Source: an uncultured Opitutales bacterium (GTDB lineage: Bacteria; Verrucomicrobiota; Verrucomicrobiia; Opitutales; Seribacteraceae). From it: a DNA stretch of 64,000 nucleotides. The notes beneath the pieces are model-generated. The model was not told where the DNA came from, searched no databases, and saw nothing but the letters and a program-made list of their open reading frames with translations. The number at the start of each line of letters is the position of its first letter. Position 1 is the stretch's first letter. Below are positions 7,034 through 15,926 of the stretch, in pieces. Location of the stretch: NCBI GenBank assembly GCA_943789375.1, contig CALSTX010000012.1, positions 1 to 64,000 on the forward strand, in the 5' to 3' direction. The translations under genes were made by a program, and so were the position numbers.

Positions 7034-9352
7034 TTAGAAATCGAAAGTTGCCTGTTCTTTCGCAGACGGTGTGGACTCAGAAGTTGAATCAGATTCTTTT
7101 GCTTCATCATGGCTTGTTACTTTCGACACTTTCGTAACCGTTTCTTTCGGGAGAATTGGATCGGTTTTTTTGGGTTCGGCAGTTGACTTAGTGGGGGCTA
7201 GCTTGGCACCTTTTCCCTCCGTTGAAACCTCGCTCTCAGTGTCTTCAGCTTTGGGGGCATTGACCACTCGGTCTACTTTATGTGCGGTCAGTGTACTACC
7301 CTTTACGGATCTGCCCTGTACTTCTAACCAAGCAAAATCAAACTCAATTACCATCTCCCTGATTCTTTTCAGATCGGGATCGAGATGTACAAGTACGCGG
7401 CTATTTTTTTTCTCTGAATCATGCACCGCAAAAAAGAAAATTCTAGATTTTGCGTGAGTTTTGAAAAGGGGATATTCCTTATCTCGGGTGACGCCACCAA
7501 TTTTAAATTTCTTAGCATATAACCGCCCACTTTTCCCGTCCCGGTAGACTAAATTATAAACTTTTTGATCATCTCGGCGGAATATTGATACTTTGAGGGG
7601 ATTTTTACCGACAAACATTTTGTCTGCAATCTTCATTACTTTCATCACCCCATCTTTACCAATCACAAGGACATCATCTAGATCTGAACACTTCTCAATT
7701 GACTCGTCTTTTTTTAAAGCGTAGCCAGCAAAGCCATCTTTTCGATTTAAGTATAAAGTCTCGTTCGCAACAACTACTTTAGAGGCTACAATTCTATCAA
7801 ACGGAATTAATTTTCCATCCCCGTCCACTGAAAGTTCTGTCTTACGCTCCCGTTCTTTACCATAATTCTTTTTGAGGTCTTTTAAGTAGCGTATCGTATA
7901 ACGTGTAAGCTGGGATAGCTCACCTTCCACTTCTTTAATTTCATCCTCAAATCCTTTAATAAGTTCATCAGCACGGAAAGAATCAAATTTGGAAATTCGT
8001 TTAATTTTGATCTCTAGCAGTCGAAGAATATCATCTTGGGTGATCGTGCGTTGAAAGACTTTAATGTAGGGTTTCAAACCTTTATCTACGGCAGAAATGA
8101 CTCCCTCCCAAGTCTCTTCCTTCTCAATATCTCGATAAATTCTTTTTTCGATAAAAATTTTCTCCAAGGAAGCAAAGTGCCATTTTTCCTGCAACTCATG
8201 AAGTTTAATTTCAAGCTCTTTTTTAAGCAATTCCCTGGTGAGTTCAGCAGATGACTTAATCAGGTCATTAACAGATAGAAACTGGGGGTGATTATGTTGA
8301 ATCACGCAAGCATTTGGAGCTAAGCTTACCTCACAGTCAGTAAATGCATAAAGGGCAGGAAGAGATTCCTCCGCCGACACAGTTGCTGGTAAGTGTACCA
8401 TGATCTCTACATTTTCAGCTGTGTTATCTTCAATCTTGGAAACTTTAATCTTACCTTTATCGTTCGCTCCCAAAATCGAATCTATCAGGCTTGTCGTAGT
8501 AGTACCGAATGGAATTTCTGTAATTTTAAGCAGATGCTTTTTTACTTTTTCCATGCGGGCTCGCACACGGACTCTTCCTCCCCGGGCACCTCCATTATAA
8601 TCAGTACAATCCGCAATTCCTCCTTGAGGGAAATCAGGAAGCAGGGTAACTGCATTCTTCCTCAATGCATCAATCATGGCATCTAAGATTTCATTGAAAT
8701 TGTGGGGCAAGATTTTGGTCGATAACCCGACAGCAATACCTTCCGCGCCCTGAGCCAAAAGAAGTGGAAATTTTACCGGAAAAGTAACGGGTTCTTTATT
8801 TCTTCCATCATAAGAAGACGCCCACGTTGTGATCTTCGGGCTAAATATGACTTCCAGTGCAAATGGAGTTAGGCGTGCTTCAATATATCGAGGGGCAGCG
8901 GCTGAGTCTCCAGTCAATAAATTCCCCCAGTTTCCCTGAGGATCAATCAGTAAGTCTTTTTGCCCCAACTGTATCATTGCATCACCAATGGAAGCATCAC
9001 CGTGAGGATGGTACTTCATGGTATTCCCAATAACATTTGCCACTTTGTTATAGCGGCCATCCTCAAGCTCACGCATGGAATGAAGAATCCTGCGCTGCAC
9101 TGGTTTTAATCCATCATCTGCATGGGGCACTGCCCGTTCAAGTATAACATACGAAGCATAATCAAGAAACCAGTCGCCATACATGTCATCAACATAGATG
9201 GCATCATCTCCATCTTCTCTTCCTGAATTTGAGCTTTGTGCCAAGGCCTCGGGATCAAAGCGACGAACTTCATTTACTTCAACAGAATCCGATTTCTTAT
9301 GTTCTGAATCCTCTGTGTCTTGCCCACCCTTTGCTTCTTTTTCCTCAGCCAT
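7034..9352 (-). CDS. parC: DNA topoisomerase IV subunit A (ParC/GyrA family)
   Basis: A 772-residue type IIA topoisomerase cleavage-religation subunit. The block DDGLKPVQRRILHSM, the region KYHPHGDAS and the catalytic site AAAPRYIEARL with Tyr156 are all present. Compared with E. coli ParC (Tyr120) the N-terminus is about 35 residues longer and acidic. The C-terminal part is short relative to GyrA and ends in a Ser/Thr/Glu/Lys-rich low-complexity tail of about 75 residues ending TFDF. It follows parE by 10 bp. With parE it should decatenate or relax chromosomes. Assignment as topo IV rather than gyrase rests on the parE-parC pairing and the reduced C-terminal domain. Confidence 0.9.
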   Translation of the reverse strand: MAEEKEAKGGQDTEDSEHKKSDSVEVNEVRRFDPEALAQSSNSGREDGDDAIYVDDMYGDWFLDYASYVILERAVPHADDGLKPVQRRILHSMRELEDGRYNKVANVIGNTMKYHPHGDASIGDAMIQLGQKDLLIDPQGNWGNLLTGDSAAAPRYIEARLTPFALEVIFSPKITTWASSYDGRNKEPVTFPVKFPLLLAQGAEGIAVGLSTKILPHNFNEILDAMIDALRKNAVTLLPDFPQGGIADCTDYNGGARGGRVRVRARMEKVKKHLLKITEIPFGTTTTSLIDSILGANDKGKIKVSKIEDNTAENVEIMVHLPATVSAEESLPALYAFTDCEVSLAPNACVIQHNHPQFLSVNDLIKSSAELTRELLKKELEIKLHELQEKWHFASLEKIFIEKRIYRDIEKEETWEGVISAVDKGLKPYIKVFQRTITQDDILRLLEIKIKRISKFDSFRADELIKGFEDEIKEVEGELSQLTRYTIRYLKDLKKNYGKERERKTELSVDGDGKLIPFDRIVASKVVVANETLYLNRKDGFAGYALKKDESIEKCSDLDDVLVIGKDGVMKVMKIADKMFVGKNPLKVSIFRRDDQKVYNLVYRDGKSGRLYAKKFKIGGVTRDKEYPLFKTHAKSRIFFFAVHDSEKKNSRVLVHLDPDLKRIREMVIEFDFAWLEVQGRSVKGSTLTAHKVDRVVNAPKAEDTESEVSTEGKGAKLAPTKSTAEPKKTDPILPKETVTKVSKVTSHDEAKESDSTSESTPSAKEQATFDF

Positions 9353-9362
9353 GCTCTAGAAT

Positions 9363-11291
9363 TTAAGCAGCTTCGCTTTCATCGGATTTTGGGTCCGGGG
9401 TCAGCACTGGTTCAGTATCTTTACTTTTTCCATCTTGGGCTTTTGCTTGTTCATTGACAATGTCGTGCTCAAAACGAAGGTTTCGAATAATATACTCTTG
9501 TCTCTCAGGGGTATTTTTGCCCATAAAAAACTTAAGCATTTCTTTCAACGACTCCTGCACATCAATTTTAACAGGATCTAAACGGATATCATCTGCAATA
9601 AAATGTTTAAATTCATCAGGCGAGATCTCCCCTAACCCTTTAAATCTAGTAATCTCAGGATTACGACCGAGGGTTTTAATCGCGGCTTCGCGCTCGGCTT
9701 CGTCATAACAATAAAAGGTTTTCTTCTTGTTGCGGACACGAAAAAGTGGGGTTTGCAAAACAAATAAATGCCCCTGCCGAATAAGTTCTGGGAAGAATTG
9801 CAAAAAGAAAGTAATCAATAGCAGACGAATATGCATGCCGTCGACATCCGCATCAGTCGCAATAACAACTTGATTGTAACGAAGGTTTTCCAAGTCATCT
9901 TCAATACCAAGAGCAGCCTGCACTAAATTGAATTCTTCGTTTTCGTAGACAACTTTTCGGGTTAAACCAAAAGAATTGAGTGGCTTACCTTTTAAACTAA
10001 AAACCCCTTGAAATTGTACATCCCTTGCCTTGGTAATTGATCCACTTGCAGAGTCGCCCTCGGTGATAAAGAGAGTACTTTTAAAACGATTTTTATCTTT
10101 TGTATTTAAGTGAACCCGACAATCTCTAAGTTTACGGTTGTGTACTTTACTCTTTTTCGCCCGTTCGCGGGCAATTTTTTGGATTCCCTTTAATTCTTTT
10201 CGCTCCCGCTCACTGCGTTGAATTTTCTCGAGCATTGCATCCGCGGACTGTGGATTTTTATGGAGATAATTATCCAGCTTCTCCTTCAGAAAGTTTCCAA
10301 TAAACAAACGAATGGACTCCCCTTCTGGTGCAACTGTCAAGGAACCAAGCTTTGTTTTGGTCTGTGACTCAAAAACAGGTTCCTGTACTTTAACACTTAT
10401 TACAGCCACCAAGCCGCCTCGGATATCAGGGGCGTCAAAGTTCTTCTTTGAAAAGTCTCGTATTGTCTTAACTAACCCTTCACGAAAGGCTGCCTGATGG
10501 GTACCCCCTTGGGTTGTATGCTGACCATTGACAAAAGAAAAATAGTCTTCCCCGTACTGCTCAATATGGGTAAACGCGACCTCAATATCATTCCCTTCAA
10601 TGTGGATAATCGGGTATAGTGGATCTTCGGAAAGATTTTCCTCGAGCAAATCCTTCAGACCATTCTTGGAGCGAAACCTCTTGCCATTGTAGCGAATAGT
10701 AAGGCCCTTATTCAGGTAAGTGTAATAGCGGAGCATTCGCTCAACATACTCATTACGATATCGATATTTTTTAAACATCGTATCGTCTGGAATAAAGGAA
10801 ATAAAAGTTCCATTTTCTTCCGCAGTCTTCTTGTTCTTCTTATCAACCGATTTAGGTTCCCCACAAGAATATTCAATCTGGCGAGTATCTCCTTCACGAT
10901 AGGACTGGATGTTAAAAGAGGTCGACAAGGCGTTGACTGCCTTGATACCAACACCGTTGAGCCCTACAGACTTCTTAAAAGCTTCTGAGTCATACTTGGC
11001 TCCCGTATTTATTTTGGATGAACAATCGAGCAGTTTCTCCAGTGGGATACCACGTCCATGGTCACGAACCTCAACTGCTTGGCCGTCGCAAACGATATCA
11101 ATCTCTTTACCGAAGCCCATGACAAACTCGTCGATACAATTATCGAGCACTTCTTTAAGTAAAACATAAATGCCGTCATCATCAGATGAGCCATCGCCGA
11201 GCTTTCCAATATACATACCCGGACGAAGCCTAATGTGCTCTTTCCAGTCGAGCGACTTTATGCTGTCTGCCGTATAATTGTGATCAGCCAT
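9363..11291 (-). CDS. parE: DNA topoisomerase IV subunit B (ParE)
   Basis: A 642-residue ATPase subunit. The GHKL ATP site is visible (EVLDNCIDE about residues 47-55, then DHGRGIP), followed by the transducer region, the TOPRIM motif ITEGDSASG, the PLKGK-like segment SLKGKPLN and the [10 protein letters not shown] metal-binding block. I start at the ATG at 11291, preceded by AAGGGA at a good ribosome-binding distance, rather than at the in-frame TTG one codon upstream. The C-terminal 25 residues are acidic and low-complexity. It partners with the parC product encoded 10 bp downstream. Confidence 0.93.
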   Translation of the reverse strand: MADHNYTADSIKSLDWKEHIRLRPGMYIGKLGDGSSDDDGIYVLLKEVLDNCIDEFVMGFGKEIDIVCDGQAVEVRDHGRGIPLEKLLDCSSKINTGAKYDSEAFKKSVGLNGVGIKAVNALSTSFNIQSYREGDTRQIEYSCGEPKSVDKKNKKTAEENGTFISFIPDDTMFKKYRYRNEYVERMLRYYTYLNKGLTIRYNGKRFRSKNGLKDLLEENLSEDPLYPIIHIEGNDIEVAFTHIEQYGEDYFSFVNGQHTTQGGTHQAAFREGLVKTIRDFSKKNFDAPDIRGGLVAVISVKVQEPVFESQTKTKLGSLTVAPEGESIRLFIGNFLKEKLDNYLHKNPQSADAMLEKIQRSERERKELKGIQKIARERAKKSKVHNRKLRDCRVHLNTKDKNRFKSTLFITEGDSASGSITKARDVQFQGVFSLKGKPLNSFGLTRKVVYENEEFNLVQAALGIEDDLENLRYNQVVIATDADVDGMHIRLLLITFFLQFFPELIRQGHLFVLQTPLFRVRNKKKTFYCYDEAEREAAIKTLGRNPEITRFKGLGEISPDEFKHFIADDIRLDPVKIDVQESLKEMLKFFMGKNTPERQEYIIRNLRFEHDIVNEQAKAQDGKSKDTEPVLTPDPKSDESEAA

Positions 11292-11416
11292 CAATCCCTT
11301 TCATCCATTCCACAACTTATTAATGGGCTCCCCTTACAGATTTGTCCACTGGAAAAATTTGCATTTTGATAAAAAAATTTCATTCTCATGCTTTTCGTCC
11401 TGCCGTAAAAAATCTA

Positions 11417-12109
11417 ATGATCACATCCTACTTGCTTACTCTTTCACAATTTAAAGATCAAAAAATCTTTAAACCACTCTGCTATGCGACTGTTCTCACG
11501 ATTGCGAGTATCATACTATTACTTGCCTTAGGGGCAGGTGCCATAAGTTGGGCTCTCGACTTGTTTACTTATACCCTGCAGGACTGGTTTGGTGATGCAA
11601 AGGGTTTTGTACGAGGGCTCATACAAGTGATTGGAGCATCTTTTATAGTAGTGATCGGTTATTTTACTTTTGCCGGTATTCATGCAGCTTTTCTAGGGAT
11701 CTTTATTGATGATATTTTTGATGCGATTCAATTGAAGCATTACCCAGACTTTACATTACAGCCCCCACCTTCTCTTTCAGTGGGAATTATTTTCTCGATT
11801 CGCTTCATTCTCCTCACCCTCCTTATAAACTTTATCGCCATCCCATTCTATCTTCTTGGTTGGATTCTTCCACCCATTGGAATCTCCATCCAAATAGGGA
11901 TAAATGGATATCTTTTGGGTAAAGAATATGGCACCCTTTGCAGGATGAGGATAAAGAATGAAGCAACTACAAAAACAACCCACTTCCCCGAAGGAGTACT
12001 TGCCTCCTGTATTTGGATGATTCCAATTATTAACCTTACCGCCCCCGTTCTTTTGGCAGGATCAATAATGCATACTCAGATGAAGGCGTCCAGGCAGCTG
12101 CCGGACTAA
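11417..12109 (+). CDS. EI24/CysZ-like integral membrane protein
   Basis: A protein of about 230 residues with several long hydrophobic segments, including a first pair after FKPLCYATVLTIAS and a conserved-looking block ending LNLTAPVLLAGSIMHTQ, which fits the EI24 (PF07264) family that includes the sulfate-uptake protein CysZ. I choose the ATG at 11417 because the part between the in-frame TTG at 11342 and this ATG is basic and unlike the family. It is divergent from parE and ends 21 bp before the convergent TPR gene. Transport substrate is unknown. Confidence 0.75.
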   Translation: MITSYLLTLSQFKDQKIFKPLCYATVLTIASIILLLALGAGAISWALDLFTYTLQDWFGDAKGFVRGLIQVIGASFIVVIGYFTFAGIHAAFLGIFIDDIFDAIQLKHYPDFTLQPPPSLSVGIIFSIRFILLTLLINFIAIPFYLLGWILPPIGISIQIGINGYLLGKEYGTLCRMRIKNEATTKTTHFPEGVLASCIWMIPIINLTAPVLLAGSIMHTQMKASRQLPD

Positions 12110-12130
12110 AGATTAAGCCGTGTCGGAGGG

Positions 12131-12880
12131 TCACTTACCTTTCTTTTTATCCTGCTCAAGCTGTTTATAATGTAAGCGTGCAACCTGCCACATGTAGGTA
12201 CCGGTAGACCTTCCATATTTGTTCAATACTGCTGCCCTCAAATACTCTTGGGCAAGCTCGATATTGCCATCAACGGTTTCCGTGTAAATACCCGCGTACA
12301 AAGTAGCATGAAATAGAACTCTTTCTTTATATTCTGGGTCAAAGCCAGCTTGATCAATCAAACGAAAAATATCTGCGGTCTCTAGTTTCTCCCTAAAGAG
12401 ATCGTAAAGCAAGGGATAAGGTGGTCGGTCATTTTTCACATAGGGTAGTAAATTTTTACGTGCCTGCACTACCCCGATTTCCTTCACTTGGGACATAAAT
12501 CTCCAAATGCCATTTTCACGGTCAACGGAATCATACTGGTGGTAAATCTCAAATTGATCGGAAGCTTTCTTGAAAAGCCCCGAGTAAAAATAGGCGATAC
12601 CAAGTCGCCAATGAGATATCTCAGTTGCCGGATCTAGCTGAATCATTTTTTCATAATCAAGCAGGGAACCTGAAAAATTTCCCAAAAACATTCGAAGATC
12701 GCCACGCTTAGAGTATAAGGATACCGATCGAGAATTCTGCTCAATCTTTTGTGAGATTGCCTGCTCTTCTGCAAAGTAACCTGCGGTCCGTAAAGCTTGC
12801 TCATCGGCAAACCACTTGGGTTCAGCCAAAAGAAAAGAAAAGGAAAGAAAAAATAATGCCCTACACGATAAAGAACTCAC
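12131..12880 (-). CDS. Exported TPR-repeat protein, last gene of the MoxR/vWA operon
   Basis: A 249-residue protein with an N-terminal signal peptide (hydrophobic ALFFLSFSFLLA) and at least two tetratricopeptide-like helical pairs (around SLYSKRGDLRMFLG, LLDYEKMIQLDPATE and HWRLGIAYFYSGLF). The start overlaps the stop of the preceding MORN gene by four bases (ATGA). TPR proteins commonly accompany MoxR/Bat-type operons, as with BatC/BatE in Bacteroides and Leptospira. A scaffolding role in the envelope is plausible but not shown. Confidence 0.8.
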   Translation of the reverse strand: MSSLSCRALFFLSFSFLLAEPKWFADEQALRTAGYFAEEQAISQKIEQNSRSVSLYSKRGDLRMFLGNFSGSLLDYEKMIQLDPATEISHWRLGIAYFYSGLFKKASDQFEIYHQYDSVDRENGIWRFMSQVKEIGVVQARKNLLPYVKNDRPPYPLLYDLFREKLETADIFRLIDQAGFDPEYKERVLFHATLYAGIYTETVDGNIELAQEYLRAAVLNKYGRSTGTYMWQVARLHYKQLEQDKKKGK

Positions 12881-13293
12881 GGAGAGAACTCATCCTTAAA
12901 AGGAGTGCCCAATTTCGTGCCATTTTCATCCCATTCCTCAATCAAACCGTAAGCTACCCCCTCTTTTATTTTGGTGCGGGACCTAAGATTTCCATTGGGA
13001 TAATAAGCTTCCGCAAATCCTGAAAAAGAAGCATTGGAATCAATTTTATACCAAAGACCATTTTTTCTGAACTCTAAATCTTTATCCTGATCAAGTTTAC
13101 TAAAGTTACTTTCTTCATGATTACCCCGGTCAGGAAGACCGAGATCGTCCAACGCGCACTGGGAGGGTAGCCAAACAATAGTCACCCCCAGGAAAACAAA
13201 CGCCCCTATCCACCAATAATAGACAGATGGGATTCTTCGAAACCAAGGAAGGTCTGGAGCCTCTGGTGGATCTGGGAATGGATAATTTTTCAC
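12877..13293 (-). CDS. Single-pass membrane protein with MORN/YwqK-like repeat
   Basis: A 138-residue protein with one membrane segment near residues 27-45 (YYWWIGAFVFLGVTIVWL) after a proline-rich cytoplasmic N-terminus, and a C-terminal MORN-variant repeat seen as FAEAYYPNGNLRSRTKIKEG and GLIEEWDENGTK. The start is GTG. Its stop overlaps the start of the TPR gene by four bases, and it lies 27 bp after the DUF4159 gene. The function is unknown. Confidence 0.7.
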   Translation of the reverse strand: MKNYPFPDPPEAPDLPWFRRIPSVYYWWIGAFVFLGVTIVWLPSQCALDDLGLPDRGNHEESNFSKLDQDKDLEFRKNGLWYKIDSNASFSGFAEAYYPNGNLRSRTKIKEGVAYGLIEEWDENGTKLGTPFKDEFSP

Positions 13294-13320
13294 AATGTGG
13301 TGCTAGCTAAAACAAACAGG

Positions 13321-14319
13321 TCAATGGAGGAAAGCATAAAGAAACACATTCATGCCCAGTCGAGCATAAAAGGCATGAGCATAATTACTTATTTCCTCCC
13401 CGGTGTAGTATTTAAAAATTCGCCAGCGGCCATTGGGTTCTCTCACCCACAAAGGCCTTTGTCCTTGCACAGAGTAAATGACATCTTTCAGCCCATCCTC
13501 TCTCGTCACTTCATAAGTTTTCCCTGAGAAAGATGCTAATTTTAATTCTTGGTCAAAATTTTCAGCTGATTCGCGAATCCTAAAAGAGATAGGAGGGATC
13601 CATGCACCAAATTCATCTTTTCCCCAGCCCATCGCACAAATTGGTGATGCGACACAGGCAAGGCGCCCCTTTACCTTTAAACCCACAAAGGAATAAGTGC
13701 CTTGTGGCCATTTTTCCTGCTCTACGAAAGTCAGCACTGTTTCAGGTAACCTTTTTTGGTCTTGCTTGATCTGCAAATCATTATTTTTAGGCAGGCCTTT
13801 GAAAAAAGACCTGAAGATTTCATGATTTCGAGGGAGTGGAAGAAAAGATTTATCAGGATAAATTAAAGAAAATAATTCTCTTACCTCAGGTCGCTCTTCC
13901 CAAGCCGCATAACTATGCCCCAAGTCACGGCCCAGAAAGGAAGCCTTAATTCCTGCATCCAAGTAAACAAATCCCCCTTGCTCCATAAATCGCCGTAGAG
14001 CTTCTCTTTCCTCTTCAGGAAACTCCATATTTGGCTGGTCATCACAGTTAATATATAGGATTGGATTTTCGAACAGCCTTTCATCTGTTAGCTCAGAGAT
14101 ATAAAGTGGGTCGATATCAAAACGGGCCGAGGTTTGCTCGTTCATCATTTTAAGCAAACTGGGTAAGGCATCTGGATATCGGCGGGAACTATTCTCCACT
14201 CTCATGAGTTGCATGATACGAATTCCCCCACCTTGAAGTTCCTCCTTAGCTTGTCCGTTTAGAGGAAAAAAAAGACCGCAGGAAACCAGCAAGCAAAAGC
14301 TAGATAAAATTATTTTCAT
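13321..14319 (-). CDS. Exported DUF4159 domain protein
   Basis: A 332-residue protein with a signal peptide (IILSSFCLLVSCGLFF). The body matches the DUF4159 pattern: a first block with RYPDALPSLLKMM, then PILYINCDDQPNMEFPEEE and RFMEQGGFVYLDAG, which resemble a glutamine-amidotransferase-like Rossmann fold without an evident catalytic Cys. DUF4159 genes are a usual partner of MoxR/vWA operons in Planctomycetes and Verrucomicrobia. It overlaps the HEAT gene by four bases, so the two are likely translationally coupled. Confidence 0.85.
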   Translation of the reverse strand: MKIILSSFCLLVSCGLFFPLNGQAKEELQGGGIRIMQLMRVENSSRRYPDALPSLLKMMNEQTSARFDIDPLYISELTDERLFENPILYINCDDQPNMEFPEEEREALRRFMEQGGFVYLDAGIKASFLGRDLGHSYAAWEERPEVRELFSLIYPDKSFLPLPRNHEIFRSFFKGLPKNNDLQIKQDQKRLPETVLTFVEQEKWPQGTYSFVGLKVKGRLACVASPICAMGWGKDEFGAWIPPISFRIRESAENFDQELKLASFSGKTYEVTREDGLKDVIYSVQGQRPLWVREPNGRWRIFKYYTGEEISNYAHAFYARLGMNVFLYAFLH

Positions 14320-15926
14320 CGACTAAGTCCTATTCTTTGTAACTCGCTCCTGGCCAACGAACTGATTTTACTGGTGGGGTTTTTCGACACATGGTCGCGT
14401 AGGACAGGCACACCCTTTATCGTGTCTCCGAGTAAGGCATCCATCGCCGCCCGCTGGACAACATAGTTATCATCAAGCAAGGAACGAGACATGATCTTCA
14501 ACCAACCGGGTAGTTTCCGCACTCCCATGGCTCGGATGGTAGTGGAACGGACAACTTCATTTTCATCTATTAATAATTCAAACCCAAACTCCTGAATCGT
14601 CTCCTCAGAAACACTCGTCAAACATTGACCCGCAAAAATTCTAACATTTGAATAGGGACTGACCACTAGGTCATTCATCTGATCAGGTTGTAATGAACCG
14701 ACACGACCCCGCAAGTTTACAAGTACGGCATCTCTAACCCCCTTCGCTTTATCCTGCATCGCAGGTAACCAGGTGGATGCTTTTTCCCAGCCAGAAGTTA
14801 GACTTAGTAATCTCTGCCAGGCAACTGTTCTCATTTTTGAGCTACTATGCTCAGTCAGAGACTTGTAAATATTCAACCCATCCTCTCCCATGGAAGAAAC
14901 CGCATAAAGAATGGTCGTCACCTGAGCTGTCATGCCCCGAGAATTAAGTAAATAGCTCCTGATTTTTTCAACAGTTACTGGAGGCAAACGCTCTCCCAAT
15001 CGGGATAACTCCACGGCTGCCATCGAAGTAACTTCAGGGTCTTTATCCCCGGTCATTTCTCTCAAAATCGAACGATACTTTGCATCATAACGGTTACAAT
15101 CTCTGGCAACATCTATGACCTTTAAACGAATACCTTTATTGGGGTGCTTAGATAATTCATCTATCCGAGTGACAATTTTAGGATCACGTGCATTGAGAGA
15201 CACTCGACTTAAGGCAGCAAGTAAAACTCCTTGATCTGTGTCATTCAGAAGTTTTTCAAAGGTAGGCACCGACATGGGTATCCGAAGATACTGGTAATAC
15301 TTTAGCATGTTTTGCCTAACAATCGCATCCTCATCGAGCATGGCTTTTTTCGCTGTCGAGAAAAGGTCAGGGCGAAGAGAGGCGGGGATAGAACGATAAA
15401 CTTTTCGCCCATTGATCTCGACAGCCTCCATACCAGAGCGCATGAGGCCTCCTACGAGTCGAGGTATCATCGCGGAAACTTCTCTCCTTACCTCCACATC
15501 CGTATCCCCCAACTTGGAAAACACTTTTTCAAGCAAAGAACGGTCAAAAACTGGAAAGCCGTTATTCGCTTGCTCGGTTAAGGAGACAATTGCCGCCCTA
15601 CGCACCAATGCACTTTGATCATCAAGAGCACCGACCAACAGCAAGGCTGACCCTGATCCAGGATATTTGCCCAGCAGTTTAGCTGCACCGACACGAAGGC
15701 CCTCTTCGTCACTCCTGAGATCATTACCCGCTTTCCGAATCGTCTCCATTTTAGAGGTGCGCATGGGTCCTTTTTTTTCCGAAGCATTCATATCTGAAGG
15801 TACAGTTTGGTTTGCTTCCAAACTTTGGGAGATAAACTCATTCGCAACGGGTCCAGAGGTCTGGCCTGCCACCAGGTGAGAAATTAGGTAAAAAGATAAA
15901 ATATAGGAAACGATAATTTTCATCAT
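14316..15926 (-). CDS. Exported HEAT-repeat protein
   Basis: A protein of about 536 residues with an N-terminal signal peptide (IIVSYILSFYLISHLVAG) followed by repeated helical pairs of the HEAT/PBS-lyase type, such as DDQSALVRRAAIVSL, GDTDVEVRREVSAM, DKDPEVTSMAAVEL and DDNYVVQRAAMDALL. I start it at the ATG at 15926 because this gives a four-base ATGA overlap with the upstream vWA gene; an in-frame start 30 bases further upstream would lie inside that gene. It probably acts as a protein-interaction scaffold in the periplasm within the MoxR/vWA system. Confidence 0.85.
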   Translation of the reverse strand: MMKIIVSYILSFYLISHLVAGQTSGPVANEFISQSLEANQTVPSDMNASEKKGPMRTSKMETIRKAGNDLRSDEEGLRVGAAKLLGKYPGSGSALLLVGALDDQSALVRRAAIVSLTEQANNGFPVFDRSLLEKVFSKLGDTDVEVRREVSAMIPRLVGGLMRSGMEAVEINGRKVYRSIPASLRPDLFSTAKKAMLDEDAIVRQNMLKYYQYLRIPMSVPTFEKLLNDTDQGVLLAALSRVSLNARDPKIVTRIDELSKHPNKGIRLKVIDVARDCNRYDAKYRSILREMTGDKDPEVTSMAAVELSRLGERLPPVTVEKIRSYLLNSRGMTAQVTTILYAVSSMGEDGLNIYKSLTEHSSSKMRTVAWQRLLSLTSGWEKASTWLPAMQDKAKGVRDAVLVNLRGRVGSLQPDQMNDLVVSPYSNVRIFAGQCLTSVSEETIQEFGFELLIDENEVVRSTTIRAMGVRKLPGWLKIMSRSLLDDNYVVQRAAMDALLGDTIKGVPVLRDHVSKNPTSKISSLARSELQRIGLSR

